A stretch of 64,000 bases of DNA from DASQUK01 sp963813485 (GCA_963813485.1 CAWEZE010000011.1:1-64000); one strand, 5' to 3'. Shown: positions 7,591-16,390, counted from the first letter of the stretch. The notes: generated from the letters alone by a model not told the origin. Made by a program: numbers and translations.

Positions 7591-8487
7591 ATGACGTACT
7601 CGATCGTCGCTCGGGACGAGTCGACAGGGGAGCTGGGTGTCGGGGTGCAGACATGTTTCCTCGCCGTCGGCTCGATCGCGCCGTGGGCCCGTCCGGGCGT
7701 CGGCGCGGTGGCGACCCAGGCCTTCGCGGAGCTGGCGTACGGCCCGCGCTGTCTGGACGCGCTCGGAGCCGGGAGGTCTGCCGGCGATGCCCTGGCGGAG
7801 GCCCGGGCCGCAGATCCCATGGCGGAGGTGCGGCAGGTCGGGGTGATGGCGGCCGACGGCAGCGTCGCGACCGTGACCGGCGAGCGGTGCATCGACCACG
7901 CCGGCCACGTGATCGGCGACGGCTTCACCGCGCAGGCCAACATGGTGAGCTCGCCCGACGTGTGGGGCGCGATGGCCGCGGCGTTCGAGGGTTCGGCGGG
8001 GCCGCTGGCCCGAAGGCTCCTCGCCGCTCTCGACGCCGGCGAAGCCGCCGGCGGGGACGCTCGGGGCAGGATGTCTGCGGCGCTGCTGGTGGTCGAGGGA
8101 AGCCCGGCCCAGCAGCCGGGCGGCGGCACCGTGGTCGACCTGCGTGTCGATCGCAGCGAGGACCCGCTGGGTGAGCTGGCCCGGCTGCTCGACGCCGCCG
8201 ACGCCTTCGCCGACTACGACCGCGCCACAGACCAGCTGTTCGGCGGCGACCCCGTGGCGGCACTCGGCAGCATCGAACGCGCCCTCGAGACGCTGCCCGG
8301 CGAGGAGAACCTACGGCTGATCCGTGCCGCTGCGCTGCTGGCCGCGGGCGCGACCGATGATGGGCTGGCCGAGCTTCGTGCGCTCGTGGCCCACCGGCCC
8401 ACATGGGAGGTCATCGTGCGGGGCTTCGCCAGCAGGGGGTTCATGACCCTGCCCGAGGGCCTGTCGATCGACGCCGTCTTCGCCTGA
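7591..8487 (+). CDS. DUF1028 family protein (Ntn-hydrolase-like fold)
   Basis: 298 residues. The N-terminus MTYSIVARDESTGELGVGVQT and the following VGSIAPWARPGVGAVATQA are hallmarks of DUF1028, a family predicted to have an Ntn-hydrolase fold. Residues ~210-290 (DPVAALGSIERALETLPGEE, then AELRALVAHRPTW) look like a short TPR-type helical extension. Many family members are hydrolases of unknown substrate. The gene is preceded by a GGGGGGTG stretch near the ATG. It ends just before a strong terminator hairpin and is convergent with the CHRD gene. Confidence 0.8.
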   Translation: MTYSIVARDESTGELGVGVQTCFLAVGSIAPWARPGVGAVATQAFAELAYGPRCLDALGAGRSAGDALAEARAADPMAEVRQVGVMAADGSVATVTGERCIDHAGHVIGDGFTAQANMVSSPDVWGAMAAAFEGSAGPLARRLLAALDAGEAAGGDARGRMSAALLVVEGSPAQQPGGGTVVDLRVDRSEDPLGELARLLDAADAFADYDRATDQLFGGDPVAALGSIERALETLPGEENLRLIRAAALLAAGATDDGLAELRALVAHRPTWEVIVRGFASRGFMTLPEGLSIDAVFA

Positions 8488-8525
8488 CGGGGCGGGCGAA
8501 CTCCGAGGCTCCGGCGGACGGCGGA

Positions 8526-8556
8526 GGTCCGCCGCCCGATCTACGGGCGGCGGACC
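8526..8556. terminator. Strong hairpin terminator between convergent genes
   Basis: GGTCCGCCGCCCG (8526-8538) and CGGGCGGCGGACC (8544-8556) form a perfect 13-bp stem with a 5-base loop ATCTA. It lies between the stops of the DUF1028 gene and the convergent CHRD gene, so it can end transcription from both sides. There is no long T run, as is usual in high-GC actinobacteria. Confidence 0.8.
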
Positions 8557-8571
8557 CTTGCTCGCTGATGG

Positions 8572-9102
8572 TCAGTCGTCGTCGTTTTCGAGCTGCGCGC
8601 GGATCTCCCCGCCCGGGCGGCCGACACTGTGGACGTTCACGTACGTCGCACCCGACCGGATGGCGCGCACGAACTCGTCGAACTCACCGGCTGCGAGGCC
8701 CTGCAGGGCCGCTCCGGCGCCGACGTCCGCGGGCGTGATGGTGCCGCGGATGGTCCCGCCCGCCGCGGGGCAGGCCTGCGTGCCGACCGGGCCGTTGCCG
8801 AGGTTGGAGCACAGGAATACGACGATGGGCCCGTTGTTCGTCTCGTTCTCGAAGTGGATGTGGGCCTGCGTGGCGGCCGACTCCAGGTCGCTGAAGGTCA
8901 ATCGGTAGCGGATCTCGTCGCTCGAGCGCGATATGGACGCCCTGAACTCACCCACGCCCGGCGTGGAGAGGGCGGGCACCTCCTCGTAGCCGGTGAGCCT
9001 CTCCCGCTGGTCACCTCCGTCTGAGGCCATTGCCACGGTTCCCACTCCCAGCACACCGGCGGTAGCGACGGCGAGCGCGATCTTGATACGGGCTCTCTTC
9101 AC
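8572..9102 (-). CDS. Secreted CHRD-domain protein
   Basis: 176 residues. The start ATG at 9102 has AGGAGGAAGGGC upstream. Residues 1-26 form a Sec signal peptide (IKIALAVATAGVLGVGTVAMA, then S). The rest is a CHRD domain: LTGYEEVPALSTPGVGEFRA, AHIHFENETNNGPIVVFLC, GTIRGTITPADV and ATYVNVHSVGRPGGEIRAQL. CHRD domains occur in chordin and many bacterial exported proteins; their bacterial role is unresolved. It is transcribed alone, convergent to the DUF1028 gene across a strong terminator. Confidence 0.9.
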   Translation of the reverse strand: MKRARIKIALAVATAGVLGVGTVAMASDGGDQRERLTGYEEVPALSTPGVGEFRASISRSSDEIRYRLTFSDLESAATQAHIHFENETNNGPIVVFLCSNLGNGPVGTQACPAAGGTIRGTITPADVGAGAALQGLAAGEFDEFVRAIRSGATYVNVHSVGRPGGEIRAQLENDDD

Positions 9103-9261
9103 TGCCCTTCCTCCTCCTGTGGGGGGCCTGGCGTGCCAGCAAACGCGCCGACGCGCAGGCCGGTTGTATCTAGGTGTCGTACCTGGTGGTTGCTATTCCG
9201 GTTTTTGGCGTCCGGACGTTGGAACCGACCGTAACCGCTCGGGCTGCCGGCGGCGTCAGGC

Positions 9262-9621
9262 CTACCGCCTCGGAACCCGTGCGTTGTCGAGGTACTGCAG
9301 GAGGTCGTGGGCGGCCAGCTCGATCTCCTTGTGGTACCACTCCGCGGCCCGGTAATAGCAGGCGATGAGGCCCATCCGGTGCAACCTGCGAAAGTCGCCG
9401 AAGACGAAGGCGTATCTCGCCTTCGTCTCGTCCCTCGCGCCCTCCGTGAGCGCCAGGTGCCACTCGGCGTATTCGTCCCAGGTGTGCGTCTCGAGGAAGT
9501 TGTTCTCGTCGTCGGCCCTGGGCTGAACGTCGCTCCACGGGCTCCTGAGGACGTAGCGCCGGGCGTCGATCAGCTCCCTCGCCTTGGCGACGCCGCGCTC
9601 GTTCACCGAGTACTTGGCCAT
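9262..9621 (-). CDS. Conserved hypothetical protein, 119 residues
   Basis: A soluble, charged protein (MAKYSVNERGVAKARELIDA ... HTWDEYAEWHLALTEGARDE ... GLIACYYRAAEWYHKEIELA). The pattern, from memory, matches a small actinobacterial family of unknown function; I recognise no catalytic motif. Codon use and length look real, and no competing frame has family features. It lies 160 bp from the CHRD gene and 76 bp from the flavin protein gene. The 9103-9261 gap shows no clear hairpin. Confidence 0.7.
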   Translation of the reverse strand: MAKYSVNERGVAKARELIDARRYVLRSPWSDVQPRADDENNFLETHTWDEYAEWHLALTEGARDETKARYAFVFGDFRRLHRMGLIACYYRAAEWYHKEIELAAHDLLQYLDNARVPRR

Positions 9622-9697
9622 GCAAACATTCTGCTCGCTCTAGGTGACGGGTTGGCCGACCGGGTTGCGACGTCGCCATCGCGGAGCCGGGGGCCAC

Positions 9698-10204
9698 TCA
9701 TCCGCTCATGACCTCGGGGAGCCGGGTCTCGAAGTCGATCAGGCCGACCCATGCCGGCCGCACCGCGATGCGTGCCATCCTCGTCCCCGGCTTGTCAGCG
9801 TGGCCGAGGTAGGCGGCGGCCGGCTCGTCGCCCATGTAACGGTGCGCCGCCAGGGCGTACTCCGGCGCGATGCCGTCCACTTCGGTGATTGCGGCTCGGC
9901 CCCGCACCAGCAGCACGTGCGGCGGAAAGCTCTCGGTGTCGATGGAGATGGCAACGTCCGGGTTGGCGCGCAGTGCACGGAGCCGGGTGGCCGGGCGCGC
10001 CACGTGGGGCGCCCGGACGAAGGTCGGCATCACCAGCTCGTAGCCGGTCCAGTGGAACCAGCTCGGCACCACGCGTGGCGTGCCGTCCGTCGCCGTGTAG
10101 GCGACCCGTGCCGGCACGGTCGAGGTCAGTAAGCGCTGCGCGATGTCGCTGTCCAGCAGGCGCAGGTCGCCCTGCGGCAGCGGGCTCCTGTCGTCGATCA
10201 CCAT
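9698..10204 (-). CDS. Pyridoxamine 5'-phosphate oxidase-like flavin protein (split barrel)
   Basis: 168 residues from ATG 10204, preceded by GGAGG at good spacing; an upstream in-frame extension is not needed. The split-barrel features are VPARVAYTATDGTPRVVPSW, LRALRANPDVAISIDTES and VLLVRGRAAITEVDG. Such proteins bind FMN or F420 and act as oxidases or reductases on varied substrates, often F420-dependent in actinobacteria. The substrate cannot be told from sequence. It is divergent from the DGPF-fragment/enoyl-CoA hydratase pair. Confidence 0.85.
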   Translation of the reverse strand: MVIDDRSPLPQGDLRLLDSDIAQRLLTSTVPARVAYTATDGTPRVVPSWFHWTGYELVMPTFVRAPHVARPATRLRALRANPDVAISIDTESFPPHVLLVRGRAAITEVDGIAPEYALAAHRYMGDEPAAAYLGHADKPGTRMARIAVRPAWVGLIDFETRLPEVMSG

Positions 10205-10354
10205 CGGAACCTCCAGGTGCTTCGCCCTCTTGCCGACGAGACGCGGGGGCAAAACTCATCGACCCACATGTCGATGCCGGCATACCCGCTCCGACGTTGT
10301 TGGATGAGGGGTGCCCGCACGCGGCACCGGATCCGGACGACGAGGAGTGATGAC

Positions 10355-10498
10355 GTGAGGTACCTCCTGATGATCTACATGAACCCCACCGTTTTCGAGA
10401 CCCTGTCGGAGGAGGAACAGGCCGCGGTGATGGACGCCCACGACGAGTTCCAGAAGCCGATCCGTCGCGGCAGTGAAAGCCTGTGCGGCCATGAGTAG
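10355..10498 (+). pseudogene. Truncated YCII/DGPF-domain protein (N-terminus only)
   Basis: From GTG 10355 the frame gives VRYLLMIYMNPTVFETLSEE and then EQAAVMDAHDEFQKPI, the N-terminal strand and helix of YCII-related (DGPF) proteins, which are usually about 110-120 residues. After ~37 residues homology stops and the frame ends at 10498, overlapping the enoyl-CoA hydratase start by eight bases. GAGGAG upstream is a good ribosome site. The body of the gene, including the DGPF motif, is missing, so it is probably a deletion remnant now acting as a leader for the next gene. Confidence 0.65.
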
Positions 10499-11438
10499 CG
10501 GTCCCGCCATCCGGCAGGAGGACGAGGGCGCGGTCCGGCGGCTCGTGCTCTGCAGGCCGGAGGCCTACAACACGATCACGCCCGAGTTACGCGACGAGCT
10601 CGCTGCGGCCCTCGACGCCGCGGACCGCGACCACGACGTGAGGGTGGTCCTGCTCAGCGCCGAGGGGCCCGCGTTCTGTGCCGGCTTTGGACTCGACTGG
10701 TCCACGGCCGCGCCGGCGCGCGGGGCGGGCGCCGAGCGCGTGTGGGACACGGTCGCCGACGTCCAGGTGATCGGCCGCTTCGGCACGACCTTCGCCAAGC
10801 TCCACGAGATCTCCAAGCCCACGGTGGCGGCGGTGCAGGGATGGTGCGTCGCGGGCGGGACCGACATGGTCCTCAACGCCGACCTGATCGTGGCCGGCGA
10901 GGCCGCCCGCTTCGGCTACCCGCCCGCACGCGTGTGGGGCGTCCCCGAGGCGCCGTGGCTCTGGGTCGCCCGCCTCGGGCTCGAGCGCGCCAAGCGGTAC
11001 CTGTTCACCGGCGACGAGTTGACGGCCGCCGAGGCGGCGGCCGCCGGGATGATCCTCGAGTGCGTGCCGGACGACCAGCTCCATCGGCGCTCGACCGACC
11101 TGGCGCAGCGCATCGCCCTCCTGCCGCTCAACCAGCTGCAGATGATCAAGTGGATGCTCAACGACGTGGCCCGCCACCAGTACCAACCCGACACCAGCCG
11201 CCTGCTCGGCTTCATCTTCGACGGCGTCGCCCGGCATACACAGGAGGGGCTCGACTTCGTCGCGCGGGCACAGGAGGTGGGCTGGCGGCAGGCGGTGCGC
11301 GACCGTGACCGCCCGTTCGGGGACTACGGGGAGCGCGGGGCGGCCGTGGGAGCGGGAGCGCTCTGTCGGGGACGAGCCCGCACGGGGCGGTTGAGTGGAC
11401 GAGCGCTACGAGCCGCGGACGATCGACGTCGATCGTGA
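10491..11438 (+). CDS. Enoyl-CoA hydratase/isomerase family protein (crotonase fold)
   Basis: 315 residues from ATG 10491. Crotonase features: the first oxyanion-hole region GPAFCAGFGLDWS and the second VQGWCVAGGTDMVLNADLIV. The usual GGGxEL Glu is replaced by Asp/Met context, so hydratase activity is uncertain. The C-terminal end (~30 residues, rich in Arg and Gly) overlaps the DUF971 gene by 44 bp and looks unconserved. Crotonase members hydrate, isomerise or cleave acyl-CoA esters. It overlaps the truncated YCII gene, suggesting a shared transcript with that remnant and with DUF971. Confidence 0.82.
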   Translation: MSSGPAIRQEDEGAVRRLVLCRPEAYNTITPELRDELAAALDAADRDHDVRVVLLSAEGPAFCAGFGLDWSTAAPARGAGAERVWDTVADVQVIGRFGTTFAKLHEISKPTVAAVQGWCVAGGTDMVLNADLIVAGEAARFGYPPARVWGVPEAPWLWVARLGLERAKRYLFTGDELTAAEAAAAGMILECVPDDQLHRRSTDLAQRIALLPLNQLQMIKWMLNDVARHQYQPDTSRLLGFIFDGVARHTQEGLDFVARAQEVGWRQAVRDRDRPFGDYGERGAAVGAGALCRGRARTGRLSGRALRAADDRRRS

Positions 11439-11742
11439 CGAGGCGGTGACGATCACGTTCCACGACGGGCACGTCGCGCGCTTCGATCTGCTGACCCTGC
11501 GCCTCAACTGTCCCTGCGCCACCTGCCGGGGGCTGCGCGACCGGGGCGAGCAGCCGTGGCCCCGGCCCGGCAGTCCGACCCCGCTGGCGGTGGGCGACGC
11601 GAACCTCCACGGCGCCTGGGGCCTGGTCATCACGTGGAACGACGGCCACGCCACCGGCATCTACCCCTTCGAGACATTGCGCCGCTGGAGCGAGGGCGAG
11701 GGGCAGCAGGCATTCGGCCCCGACTCGGGGCTGGGCGGGTAG
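11395..11742 (+). CDS. DUF971 (gamma-butyrobetaine hydroxylase N-terminal-like) protein
   Basis: 115 residues from GTG 11395. The fold shows as YEPRTIDVDRDEAVTITFHD, then LNCPCATCRG, and WNDGHATGIYPFETLR near the end. DUF971 proteins are small and bind metal through conserved Cys (and His); some are linked to iron-sulfur assembly and to carnitine biosynthesis hydroxylases. It overlaps the crotonase gene's 3' end by 44 bp, so it is translationally linked. Confidence 0.85.
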   Translation: MDERYEPRTIDVDRDEAVTITFHDGHVARFDLLTLRLNCPCATCRGLRDRGEQPWPRPGSPTPLAVGDANLHGAWGLVITWNDGHATGIYPFETLRRWSEGEGQQAFGPDSGLGG

Positions 11743-11767
11743 ACCCGCTGATGCCCCAGCCGGCGTG

Positions 11768-13031
11768 CTAGCAGACCTCGATCAGGCGGGGGTAGGGGTT
11801 GATGGCACTGCCCCCACCGGGGTGGAACTCGAAGTGCAGGTGCGGTGCGCTGGCCGAGGCGTTCCCGCTGCTACCCACGTAGCCGATGACCGTGCCCCGT
11901 TCGACGTGCCCGGCGCCCACGTTCTCGTACCCCGACAGGTGGGTGCCGTAGTACTCGTTGCCGTCGTCCCCGTAGACCCACCAGCTCAGACCACCGAGGC
12001 TGCTGCCCCGGTGCTCGACCCGACCGCTCACCGGGGCAACGGTGGGCGTACCCGCCGACGCCATCATGTCCGTGCCCTTGTGCGAGCGGCCTCCCGACCG
12101 TGGGGCTCCCCAGGAATTGGTGAAGCTCACCGGTCCCTGCACCGGGCACTTCCAAATCCCCAGCAGTGCCTTGCGTCGTTCCTCGGCAGCGATCGCCTCG
12201 AGGGCGGCCTCGTACGCAGCGGCGGCTTCGGCGGCTTCGAGCCGGGGTCCCAGCTCGGCCTGGAGCCGCTCGAGCTGCTCGGCCCGGACGGGGTCGCTGG
12301 CCCGCAAGGCCTCGAGGGCCGCGGCGTCCACGTCGAGCCCCTTCTTCAGCGCACTCACGAACTGCGTCTGCCGGCTGACCGCGGATTGCACGTCGCCGAG
12401 TGCCGCCTCGGCGTCGGCCTGCGCCGCCTCGGCCTCGACGACGGCTTCCTCCTGGGCCGCCTGCCGCTCCCGGAGCTCACCACGGAGCTGGTCGAGCTCG
12501 GTGAGATCGGCGGCGATGACTTCGTTCCGGATGTCGAGCACCGCTTGGCGGACCGACATCTCGTCCACCGAGTCGGCGGTCAGCACCTCCAGGGCGGCGA
12601 GCGAGGGCGGGTCGATGAAGGCACCGATCGTGACGTGGTCCATCTGCAGGGTCAGCTCGTCGATGCGGCCCTGGGTCTCGACGACCGCCGCGTCCCGGGC
12701 CCCGAGCTGTTTGACGGCGGCTGCGACCCCGGCCTCGGCGGCGTCCAGCTGCGAGAGCTGTTGCTCCACGTTGGCCTCGATCCGATCGAGCGCCGCGCCC
12801 GCAGCGCTCGGCGTCGCCGGTCATGAGGCTGGTCTCGACGCCCACCAGTGCCCGGCTGGCGACCTCCGCCACCCCACTGGTGTCGTCGTCGCCCGGGTCC
12901 TCCTGGACTGGGCCTGCGGGAGACCCGGGTCCGGCGGCGGCGACCGACGGCAGGGACACCAGGCCCGCGACGACACATGCGGTCGCCCAGCGCCGCCCGT
13001 GCCGACGGACATCCCCAACCCCAGCACCCAT
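11768..13031 (-). pseudogene. Secreted M23 (LytM) peptidase paralogue B, frameshifted after its signal peptide
   Basis: The signal peptide is read from ATG 13031 (ATACVVAGLVSLPSVAAA-like core, with RRHGRR ahead). Near 12790-12815 the frame must shift by one base to continue as AALDRIEANVEQQLSQLDAA and a long coiled coil, then an M23 domain: SHKGTDMM holds the HxxxD zinc ligands and APHLHFEFHPGGG the HxH ligands, ending NPYPRLIEVC. M23 peptidases cut peptidoglycan cross-bridges; coiled-coil versions often act in cell division. Without the shift only residues from 12769 onward (333) are read. It is a tandem paralogue of the gene upstream. The frameshift may be a sequence error. Confidence 0.7.
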
Positions 13032-14396
13032 CTTGGAACGAGACGGTAACAAACTGCGGGGCACTAGTGGCCGGTGCCCACAGTGGTTGGGGCAGGCGGA
13101 TGCCGCCAGCGGATAGGGGTTGACCGGCGACCCGCCACCGGGGTGGAACTCGAAGTGCAGGTGCGGCGCGCTCGCCGAGGCGTTCCCGCTGCTGCCCACG
13201 TAGCCGATCACGGTCCCCGCCGCCACCCAGCCGACGCCCTGGTTGGCGTACCCCGACAGGTGGGTGCCGTAGTAGGTGTGGCCGTTGTCGCCGTAGACGT
13301 ACCAGCTGAGCCCGCCCAGGCTCGATCCCCGGTGCTCGACCCGGCCGCTGACCGGCGCCACAGTGGGCGTGCCCGATGCCGCCATCATGTCGACCCCCTT
13401 GTGGGCCCGGCCGCCGGATCGGGTATCTCCCCAGCTGTCGGTGAAGTGCACCGGGCCCTGGACCGGGCACACGATCCCGCCGCCCGACGTGAGCGGGCCC
13501 GTGGGGGATCCCTGCGCCTCAGCCGCAGCCTCCGCCTCGGCCGCTCGCCGGGCCTCCTCCTGCCGCTGCGCTTCGGCCAGCCGGGCCAGCGCCTCGGCGT
13601 ACTCCTTGGCGGCCCGCAATTCGTCGAGCTTGCCGGTCAGCTCGGCGTTGCGGGCGGCGAGCTGGGCCGCCAACGCCGGATCGAGGGCGGCGAGGCGCGC
13701 GGCCTCGGCCGACTCGGCGTCGAGGCCCTGGGTCAGCGCCATCACGAACTGGCCTTGTCGGCTCATGGCGTCGTCGAGGTCGGCCAGGGCGGCCTCGGCC
13801 TCGGCGCGCGCCGCCTCGGCCTGCTCGCGGGCCTGCTCCTGCGACGCTCGCTGCTGCTCGAGCGTGCTGCGGGCGGCGGCGAGCTGCGCCAGCACGTCGG
13901 CGCTGGCGTTGGCCTGCAGGTCGAGCACGCCGTGCTTGACGGCGGCCTCGCCGGCGTCGGACGTGGCGAGCACCTCGAGGGCATCCTGTGCAGGGGGGCT
14001 CACGAAGGCGTCGACCACCACCTCGTCGCTGCGCACGATCAGGTCCTCGATCCGGAACTGGCTCTCGTTGACCGCAGCATCGGCGTCGGCCAGCGCGTCG
14101 ACGGCCCGGGCCAGGGTCCTCTCGGCGGCGCTGACCTTCGCGACGTGGTCGGCCACCGTGGCCTGGAGTTCTTCGAGCCGGCCGGTCAACGCCGAGGTGT
14201 CGTCGGCGGCCACGAGCACCTGGGGCCCAATCAGCGCCTGCTCTCCCGCCGCGTCGCTATCCGGTGGCGGCTCCTGGCCGACACGGGCCGGGGCGGCGCC
14301 GGCAGCCGTGGGTAGCGCCAGGGCAGCGGCAGCACACGCGACGGCGGTCAGGCAGGCGGCTCGGCGGCGCCACGCCCGTTGACCGATGTGGAGCAT
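12477..14396 (-). CDS. Secreted coiled-coil M23 (LytM) peptidase A, reading through into paralogue B
   Basis: Start ATG 14396; an in-frame ATG 26 bases upstream is possible. Residues ~1-35 are a Sec signal peptide (RRRAACLTAVACAAAALALP). A long Ala/Glu/Gln-rich coiled coil follows to about residue 270, then the M23 domain with AHKGVDMM (HxxxD) and PHLHFEFHPGGG (HxH), ending near VNPYPLAASACPNHCGH. Unlike its neighbour, no stop follows: the frame continues through the signal peptide of paralogue B and then off frame to 12477. The genuine A product probably ends near 13060, so its stop was lost or a base is wrong. Both copies have TTTGTTAC-like motifs upstream, hinting at common control. It should be an exported wall hydrolase. 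Confidence 0.8.
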   Translation of the reverse strand: MLHIGQRAWRRRAACLTAVACAAAALALPTAAGAAPARVGQEPPPDSDAAGEQALIGPQVLVAADDTSALTGRLEELQATVADHVAKVSAAERTLARAVDALADADAAVNESQFRIEDLIVRSDEVVVDAFVSPPAQDALEVLATSDAGEAAVKHGVLDLQANASADVLAQLAAARSTLEQQRASQEQAREQAEAARAEAEAALADLDDAMSRQGQFVMALTQGLDAESAEAARLAALDPALAAQLAARNAELTGKLDELRAAKEYAEALARLAEAQRQEEARRAAEAEAAAEAQGSPTGPLTSGGGIVCPVQGPVHFTDSWGDTRSGGRAHKGVDMMAASGTPTVAPVSGRVEHRGSSLGGLSWYVYGDNGHTYYGTHLSGYANQGVGWVAAGTVIGYVGSSGNASASAPHLHFEFHPGGGSPVNPYPLAASACPNHCGHRPLVPRSLLPSRSKMGAGVGDVRRHGRRWATACVVAGLVSLPSVAAAGPGSPAGPVQEDPGDDDTSGVAEVASRALVGVETSLMTGDAERCGRGARSDRGQRGATALAAGRRRGRGRSRRQTARGPGRGGRRDPGPHRRADPADGPRHDRCLHRPALARRPGGADRRLGGRDVGPPSGARHPERSHRRRSHRARPAPW

Positions 14397-14550
14397 CCCT
14401 TCCCCCGGGTAGGCGAGCAAGCTCATCCCCAGCTGGGCGCAGCCGGGAGGTGGATTTGACGCGCAACCGTAACAAAATGGGCCCACCGGTGTCATGATCC
14501 CGCCGAGCCCATGATTAGCTGGGGGCAACGACAGGCGTCGGAGGGACCGC

Positions 14551-15102
14551 GTGGCCGGAGCACCGTTCGAGTTCGGGGGGATCAACCACTTGGCGCTGGT
14601 CTGCCGCGACATGCGCCGGACCGTCGAGTTCTACCGCGACGTGCTGGGCATGCCGTTGGTCAAGACCATCGAGCTGCCGGCCGGCATGGGTCAGCACTTC
14701 TTCTTCGACTGTGGCGGCGGCGATTGCCTGGCGTTCTTCTGGTTCCCGGACGCCCCGGAGCCTGTTCCGGGGGTGTCCGCCCCCAAGGGCCGGCCCGACC
14801 AAGCCGAGCTCACGAGCGCCATCGGGTCGATGAACCACGTGGCCTTCACGGTTCCCGCCGAGAAGATCGAGGAGTATCGCGACCGGTTGCTGGCCGCCGG
14901 CGTCGAGTGCACCGAGGTGGCCAATCACGACGACAGCGAGGCGGGGCTAAGCCGGCACATGCACCCCGGCGTGTACGTGCGGTCGGTCTACTTTCAGGAC
15001 CCCGACGGGATACTCCTGGAGTTCGCCGCCTGGATCCGGGAGTTCACCCCGGAAGACGTCGCCCACGAGCCGGCACGCGGCGTGACCGCATCCACCTCCT
15101 GA
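14551..15102 (+). CDS. VOC-superfamily (glyoxalase/dioxygenase-like) protein
   Basis: 183 residues from GTG 14551 with GGAGGG upstream. Two betaalphabetabetabeta modules: FGGINHLALVCRDMRRTVEF then FYRDVLGMPLV; and IGSMNHVAFTVPAEKIEEY with FQDPDGILLEF. Metal-binding His and Glu positions (NHLAL, NHVAF, LLEFAAW) are kept, so it is probably metal-dependent. Members include glyoxalases, extradiol dioxygenases and resistance proteins; the substrate is not evident. It stands alone between the divergent M23 gene and a convergent regulator. Confidence 0.85.
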   Translation: MAGAPFEFGGINHLALVCRDMRRTVEFYRDVLGMPLVKTIELPAGMGQHFFFDCGGGDCLAFFWFPDAPEPVPGVSAPKGRPDQAELTSAIGSMNHVAFTVPAEKIEEYRDRLLAAGVECTEVANHDDSEAGLSRHMHPGVYVRSVYFQDPDGILLEFAAWIREFTPEDVAHEPARGVTASTS

Positions 15103-15151
15103 CCCCGGTGCCGCCAAACCCAGTCGAGCTCCGGCGCGGTGACTCCATGCG

Positions 15152-15736
15152 TCAGTCCTCCTCGTCGGCCCGGGGCGGAAGGGTCGGGTAATCGCTCATG
15201 GGATACAGGCCGACGGCGAACCCGTAGGCGGTGTCGCCGGAGCGCGGGAGCTGGTCGAACTCGTGTATGGCCTGCTCGATGCGGTCCCAGAACTGCGCCG
15301 CCCTTTCCTCAGGTATCCGGGCATGCCGGATGAAGGCGCGCAACTGGCCGGCTTCGTACGCGGCGACGGACTCCTTCGCCGCGACCTCGAAGTCGTTGAA
15401 GTCCTGCGGAAGCGCGGCGCCGTCCACGTGCCTGCCGAGACCGACGTAGAACATCCGCGCGGTGCGCCCGTAGTAGCGCTCGTCGATCGCCCTGACGCGC
15501 CGGGTCCGTACGACGCGCAGCAAGCCGGCCTCGGCGAGGACGTTGACGTGGTGCGCGACGGTGCTCTTGGGACGCTTGATCGCGCGGGCCAGCTCCGTCA
15601 CGGTCGCGGCCCGCTCGTGCAGCAGGCCGAGGATGGTCGTGCGCAGGGAGTCGCCGATCGCGCGCACCTGCTCGGGAGTGGTGAGCTCGATCGTGTCGGC
15701 GAGGTCGTAGTCCGGGACCGGGCGATTGATCGACAT
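15152..15736 (-). CDS. ArsR-type winged-helix transcriptional regulator
   Basis: 194 residues. Residues ~20-95 form a winged HTH (IELTTPEQVRAIGDSLRTTI, then LGLLHERAATVTELARAIKR and STVAHHVNVLAEAGLLRVV). The C-terminal half is an effector or dimer domain of unknown ligand, with no metal-binding Cys pair typical of ArsR/SmtB. It is divergent from the decayed dienelactone hydrolase with 72 bp between, which likely holds both promoters; that target is inference. The 15737-15808 gap contains repeated TTCGA/GATCG stretches that might be its site. Confidence 0.82.
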   Translation of the reverse strand: MSINRPVPDYDLADTIELTTPEQVRAIGDSLRTTILGLLHERAATVTELARAIKRPKSTVAHHVNVLAEAGLLRVVRTRRVRAIDERYYGRTARMFYVGLGRHVDGAALPQDFNDFEVAAKESVAAYEAGQLRAFIRHARIPEERAAQFWDRIEQAIHEFDQLPRSGDTAYGFAVGLYPMSDYPTLPPRADEED

Positions 15737-15808
15737 TGTTCGATTAGGCTAACATCACGGATCGTTCGAGATATTTGGATCGTATGCGTCTTCGAAAGCG
15801 AGCAGACA

Positions 15809-16390
15809 ATGGCCGAGGTTGTGCTGTACCACCACGCTCAGGGGCTGACCAAGGGGATAGAAGCCTTCGCCGACGAGCAGCGCCGGGCGGGTCACACCGT
15901 CCACGTTCCCGACCTCTACGAAGGGCAGATCTTCGACACCCTCGAAGAGGGACTGGCCTATGCGAAGCGGACAGGGTTCGGCACGATCAATGACCGCGGC
16001 ATCGCCGCGGTTGAGGGGCTCGGCGGCGCGCTGGTCTACGCGGGCTTCTCACTCGGCGGGATGCCAGCGCAGCAGCTAGCCAGACCCGCGCCGGAGCCAG
16101 GGGAGCGCTGCTCTTCCAACATCGCGCCAGTGTCGGAGTCGGCGAGCTGGCCGGCAGGCGTTCCGACCAAGTGCACGGCATGGATGCCGACCCGTTCTTT
16201 GCCGAGGAGGGCGGGGACATCGACCGGCACGCCTGGTCGACTCCAGGCAGCCGAATGTTCCTCTATCCCGGCGGGGAGTTGTTCGCCGACTCCTCGCTGC
16301 CGTCCTACGACAGACCGCGGCAGCTCGGCTCGAGGAGCGCTCGAGAAGCAGCCGGTCAGGTTCAGCTGCACCGCGCTGCAGCCGACATCG
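15809..16390 (+). pseudogene. Decayed dienelactone hydrolase family gene
   Basis: From ATG 15809 the frame reads AEVVLYHHAQGLTKGIEAFA and keeps the nucleophile elbow region GFSLGGMPAQQLA (residues ~75-90; the usual Cys or Ser is Ser here). Near 16078 the frame is lost: the next piece (TRAGARGALLF) is in another frame, PVSESASWPAGVP returns to the first, and HGMDADPFFAEEGGDID plus LFADSSLPSYD are in a third. DLH proteins are alpha/beta hydrolases of ~200 residues. At least two, probably three, indels make a functional product impossible as read. It ends just before the RR-phosphatase gene's 3' end. Confidence 0.75.

Noticed and set aside
13080..13480. A duplicated 400-bp segment as a mobile repeat (matches 11800-12150)
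   Set aside because: The similarity is between the conserved M23 domains of two tandem paralogues, so it is gene duplication, not an insertion element.
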